Assembly: GCA_964350265.1 (NCBI GenBank)
Contig: CAYGJZ010000121.1
Location: 1 to 8,631 of the forward strand
Direction of reading: 5' to 3'
Source of the DNA: BQJD01 sp964350265
Lineage (GTDB): Bacteria > Pseudomonadota > Gammaproteobacteria > Arenicellales > CAJQKF01
DNA: 8,631 bases
Below, in pieces: positions 6,248-8,631 of this stretch (its first letter is position 1; every line of letters begins with the position of its first letter). The notes below the pieces were generated by a model. That model was not told the origin of the DNA and did no database searches. It was given only the letters and a program-made list of their open reading frames with translations. The position numbers and the translations under genes were made by a program.

Positions 6248-7537
6248 TCACACCTCGAAACCCGCCAGGCGGGGTATCCAGTGGGTCAGCGGTGGTGCCA
6301 CGATGATCAGTGCCAGCAACAGCAGCTCGACCGCGATGAAGGGCAGCATGGCAACGGCGACCCGTTCCAGCTTCTCCGAGGCGATACGCGCCGCGGCGAA
6401 GTAGCAGATGCCGACGGGTGGCGTCACCGTGCCCATCAGGAAGCCGACGCAGATGACCATCGATGCCTGGGTTTCGGACAGCCCGGCAACGGTGGCCACC
6501 GACAGCAGGGTCGGTCCAAGGATGATCAGGTTGGCGACGATGTCGGCCAGCATGCCGGCAACGATGATGATGGCCAGCAATGCGACGAGGAACAGCACCG
6601 GCTCTTGCTGGAAGGAAAGCAGCCAGTGTTCCAGTCCCTGCAACGCGCCAAGACGGGTCAACAACCAGGAGAAGGGCCCGGCGGCAGCGATGATCAGGAA
6701 GATGGCCGCGGACATGCGCACCGTGCGACGCAGTGCTGCGAACAGGTCGTGCCAGGTCAGCGTACGGTAGATGAACTTGCCGATGACGAAGGCCAGGAAG
6801 CAGACCACCGCGCCGGCCTCGGTGGCCGTGAAGATGCCGCCGACGATGCCGAAGTAGAGAATGAATGGCAGCGACAGCGCCAGCAGCGCGCGCGTGAATG
6901 CACGCAGCAGGACCTTCCATTGAAATGGCTCTTCCAGGCGCTCGTAACGATTGCGCACGCTGATCACGTAGGCCACCGCCATGAACAGCAGCCCGACCAC
7001 CACGCCAGGCAGAATCCCGGCCGAGAACAACTTGCCCACCGACAGGTTGTTGGCACTGGCAAAGATCACGATGGCGATGCTCGGCGGGATGATTCCACCG
7101 ATGGTGGAGGAAACCGCGGTAGTGGCGGCGGAGAACGAAGGACTGTAGCCGGCGCGGGTCATCGCCGGGATCATCATTCCGCCGATGGTTGCCGTGGACG
7201 CCACCGCCGACCCGTTCAGGCTGGCGAACAGCATCGACATCAGGATGGTGATGTGGGAAAGACCGCCACGAATGCGTCCGACAACCTGGCGGCTGAGTTC
7301 CAGCAGGCGATCGGTCACCGCGCCGAGGTTCATCAGCTCTCCGGCCAGCAGGAACATCGGCACCGCCACCAGCGGGAACTTGTTCAGCGAGGTGTACATC
7401 TGGTACGGCACCGCGGTCAGCGGCACGACGTCGGTCACCGCGATGTAGGCCGCGGGCAGTATCGCCATCACGAAGCCGATGGGAGCACCCAGCAGGATGA
7501 ACGCCACCAGCGCCGTGAGCATCCAGAACGTCAGCAT
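6248..7537 (-). CDS. dctM: TRAP transporter large permease subunit, DctM family
   Basis: Large inner-membrane subunit that forms the transport path of the DctPQM importer. The protein has 429 residues, the standard size, with about eleven or twelve hydrophobic segments. Family motifs are clear: VPMFLLAGELMNLG (59-72), NGSAVASTATIGGMMIPAM (108-126), GGIIPPSI (147-154) and GTVTPPVG near residue 370. The ATG at 7537 has only a GGGGGT stretch about nine bases upstream as ribosome site, so initiation may be modest; a second in-frame ATG at 7522 is possible but has no better site. It is the first gene of a dctM-dctQ-dctP-ahpD-like unit, so the permease genes precede the binding-protein gene, the reverse of the common dctPQM order. 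Confidence 0.94.
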   Translation of the reverse strand: MLTFWMLTALVAFILLGAPIGFVMAILPAAYIAVTDVVPLTAVPYQMYTSLNKFPLVAVPMFLLAGELMNLGAVTDRLLELSRQVVGRIRGGLSHITILMSMLFASLNGSAVASTATIGGMMIPAMTRAGYSPSFSAATTAVSSTIGGIIPPSIAIVIFASANNLSVGKLFSAGILPGVVVGLLFMAVAYVISVRNRYERLEEPFQWKVLLRAFTRALLALSLPFILYFGIVGGIFTATEAGAVVCFLAFVIGKFIYRTLTWHDLFAALRRTVRMSAAIFLIIAAAGPFSWLLTRLGALQGLEHWLLSFQQEPVLFLVALLAIIIVAGMLADIVANLIILGPTLLSVATVAGLSETQASMVICVGFLMGTVTPPVGICYFAAARIASEKLERVAVAMLPFIAVELLLLALIIVAPPLTHWIPRLAGFEV

Positions 7538-7680
7538 GCAAGGGCTACCCCCGTAGCACTACGCCGCCCGGCGGCGCGTTATCCGGACTTTCGGTTCCTC
7601 TCCGTCGTCACGTTCGGCGGAGCACGTGGCCGGATGTGCGACAACGACGGGAACGGTAGAACGTTCTACGCGAACCTGTC
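7538..7680 (-). promoter_or_regulatory. Promoter and leader region of the dctMQP operon, with two palindromes
   Basis: With the operator at 7681-7696 set at -41.5, the -10 hexamer would be CTACCG (7659-7654) and transcription would start near 7647, leaving a leader of about 110 bases. A separate perfect 14-base palindrome, GTAGAACGTTCTAC (7656-7669), overlaps this -10 region. Close to the start codon, CGCCG-CCCGG-CGGCG (7562-7576) can fold into a small GC hairpin next to the weak ribosome site. No gene is supported in this gap. The -10 match is poor, so the promoter depends on the parallel with the left operon. Confidence 0.4.
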
Positions 7681-7696
7681 TGTCAAGTAATTGACA
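7681..7696 (-). promoter_or_regulatory. Palindromic Crp/Fnr-type operator in front of the dctMQP operon
   Basis: TGTCAAGTAATTGACA is a perfect inverted repeat with the same six-base half-sites and four-base spacer as the site at 110-125. On the minus strand it is followed by GAC and, exactly 20 bases after the palindrome, by TCTA, as at the left operon. It lies in the gap between the regulator stop (7722) and dctM (7537), 144 bases upstream of the dctM start. Binding by the neighbouring Crp/Fnr protein is inferred from family, proximity and the duplicate site. Confidence 0.6.
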
Positions 7697-7721
7697 TCGG
7701 GCGTGGCGCCCTGGCGGAGGA

Positions 7722-8468
7722 TCAGCCGGCCACCGGCCGGGCATCGGGGGCCTGGTCGTGCTCCCCCTGGACGGACTGGCGAAGACCGTCCAGGTCACGC
7801 ACGATCAGCTTGCGGTTCTCCACCCGCACCAGGCCGGCACGGGTCAGTTCGGTCAGGGTGATGCTGATCCATTGGCGGGTGGCGCCGACCATGTTGGCGA
7901 GGTCTTCCTGGGTGAACTCGTGGATGATGACCGTACCCTCGGAGTGCGGCTCGCCGTGCATTTCGCTCAGGCGAATGAGCTGGTGGGCGAGGCGGTCGGT
8001 CACCGACTCGGTGGCGAAGGTCTGGAACAGCACCGACAGCCAGTGCACCTTGAAGGCCAGCGTGTCGAGAACCGCGGCGGTGATGCCCGGGCGGGTACAG
8101 GCGAGCCGGTGGAACGAGGCGCCGTCGATGACCTTGACGCGGGTATCCCGGGTAGCCTGCGCCGACCACACGTGGGGCGTGTCGCCGAACATGTCCGGGG
8201 CGCCGATGAGGTTGCCGTCGGCCCAGAAGGCGAGGGTGATTTCCTTGCCCTGCGGGGACAGGTAGTAGGTGCGTATCAGGCCCTTGTCGATCAGGAAGGT
8301 ATCGCGGTGGGGCTGGCCCTGCTCGAACAACACGGTGCCACGCGCGGCGTCGACATCCACGCAGTGGTCGAGGAAGACCTGCCGGTCATCCTCGTGCAGC
8401 CGCTCGAGAAAATCCGCCTGCAACGGCGTCGCGGCAGCCTCCCGGGTAGGTCCGGATACTTCTGTCAT
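7722..8468 (-). CDS. Crp/Fnr-family transcriptional regulator
   Basis: Cytoplasmic DNA-binding regulator, 248 residues, slightly longer than Crp because of N- and C-terminal tails. Residues about 20-130 form the cyclic-nucleotide-binding-like beta barrel (GTVLFEQGQPHRDTFLIDKG is the classic start), 130-170 the dimer helix, and 184-230 the winged helix-turn-helix. In the phosphate-binding stretch (85-103) the Crp Glu72 and Arg82 counterparts are Asn86 and Trp101, so cAMP binding is unlikely. There is no Fnr-type N-terminal cysteine cluster; only Cys36 and Cys123 are present. The recognition helix reads TRQWISITL (197-205): Arg198 matches Crp Arg180, but Glu181 is Gln199 and Arg185 is Ile203, implying altered DNA specificity. 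The ATG at 8468 has no strong ribosome site. The gene lies directly upstream of dctM on the same strand and probably controls both TRAP operons. The signal is unknown. Confidence 0.9.
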   Translation of the reverse strand: MTEVSGPTREAAATPLQADFLERLHEDDRQVFLDHCVDVDAARGTVLFEQGQPHRDTFLIDKGLIRTYYLSPQGKEITLAFWADGNLIGAPDMFGDTPHVWSAQATRDTRVKVIDGASFHRLACTRPGITAAVLDTLAFKVHWLSVLFQTFATESVTDRLAHQLIRLSEMHGEPHSEGTVIIHEFTQEDLANMVGATRQWISITLTELTRAGLVRVENRKLIVRDLDGLRQSVQGEHDQAPDARPVAG

Positions 8469-8506
8469 GCAGCGGGCGTTCTTCGGCCGTCGGCATCGGG
8501 CCGGCT

Positions 8507-8536
8507 ATTCTACCGGTTGCACGAGGCCGGCGTGAA
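8507..8536 (-). promoter_or_regulatory. Possible sigma70 promoter of the Crp/Fnr regulator gene
   Basis: On the minus strand TAGAAT (8512-8507) matches the -10 consensus at five of six positions. TTCACG (8536-8531) matches the -35 at four of six, with an 18-base spacer. This would start transcription near 8500, about 30 bases before the regulator ATG. It is one of few AT-rich hexamers in a GC-rich gap and is well placed, but remains a sequence match only. No complete TGTCAA palindrome is present here, so autoregulation through that site is not evident. Confidence 0.4.
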
Positions 8537-8577
8537 CGGGGTGAAATCCCCCATGCCACGGCCCGGCAGCCCGGCAC

Positions 8578-8631
8578 CTAGCGCGCCGGGTCGGGCAGTC
8601 GGCCATCCACCAGGAAATCCTCGCGGACGAA
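8578..8631 (-). CDS. C-terminal end of an unidentified gene (partial)
   Basis: From the right edge the minus strand reads FVREDFLVDGRLPDPAR and then TAG. Nearly all codons end in G or C, like the other genes here, and the stop falls just before the regulator's promoter region, so this looks like the tail of a real gene transcribed in the same direction as the regulator. Seventeen residues are too few to name a family. Confidence 0.4.
   Translation of the reverse strand, partial: FVREDFLVDGRLPDPAR

Noticed and set aside
6137..7690. A 517-residue plus-strand open frame across dctQ, dctM and the gap
   Set aside because: The product is dominated by Q, H, D, G and R, as expected from the antisense of a hydrophobic membrane protein in GC-rich DNA; dctM and dctQ explain the region fully.
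7726..7740. CCGGCC-ACC-GGCCGG hairpin at the end of the regulator gene as a terminator
   Set aside because: It lies within the last codons of the regulator, has a three-base loop and no T-run, so it could arise from the GC-rich Pro-Val-Ala-Gly codons alone.
8443..8453. CGGGTAGGTCC shared with 4590-4600
   Set aside because: An 11-base match is expected several times by chance in a window of this size; one copy is inside the regulator gene and no symmetry or position links them.
8561..8576. Tandem GCCCGGCA GCCCGGCA repeat
   Set aside because: Only two 8-base copies in a very GC-rich gap; no evidence of a functional repeat array.

Overview
This is a GC-rich, densely coding bacterial window. 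Codons strongly prefer G or C at the third position, Shine-Dalgarno sites are of the AGGAGG type, and the transporter families are typical of Pseudomonadota. A gamma- or betaproteobacterium, perhaps marine or halophilic, is my best guess, but nothing here fixes the genus.

The window holds two different TRAP-type solute uptake systems in two convergent operons, plus one Crp/Fnr-family regulator. Left, plus strand: the last codons of an upstream gene (1-75), a control region with a perfect 16-bp palindrome (110-125), a fused TAXI-type TRAP permease (187-2082), a haloacid-dehalogenase-like HAD protein (2166-2846) and a TAXI-type periplasmic binding protein (2894-3910). A strong hairpin (3925-3950) separates the two operons. 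Right, minus strand, in order of transcription: the end of another gene (8631-8578), a Crp/Fnr regulator (8468-7722), a control region with a second palindrome (7681-7696), then the large permease DctM, the small permease DctQ, the binding protein DctP and an AhpD/carboxymuconolactone-decarboxylase-like protein (7537-3999).

The most interesting signal is regulatory. The same palindrome, TGTCAA-N4-TTGACA, stands in front of both TRAP operons and points into each with matching geometry: a TCTA element begins exactly 20 bases past the palindrome in both. If that element is the -10 region, the palindrome sits at about -41.5, the class II activator position of Crp/Fnr proteins. The regulator between the operons has an altered recognition helix (R-Q where Crp has R-E) and lacks the usual cAMP-contact residues, so it is a natural candidate for binding this site. 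I infer a small regulon in which one sensor co-regulates two TRAP importers, each carrying an accessory enzyme. The substrate is unknown. The HAD protein suggests a haloacid-type or other alpha-substituted organic acid, but several expected catalytic residues are replaced.

No rRNA, tRNA, CRISPR array, insertion sequence or other sign of mobile DNA was seen.
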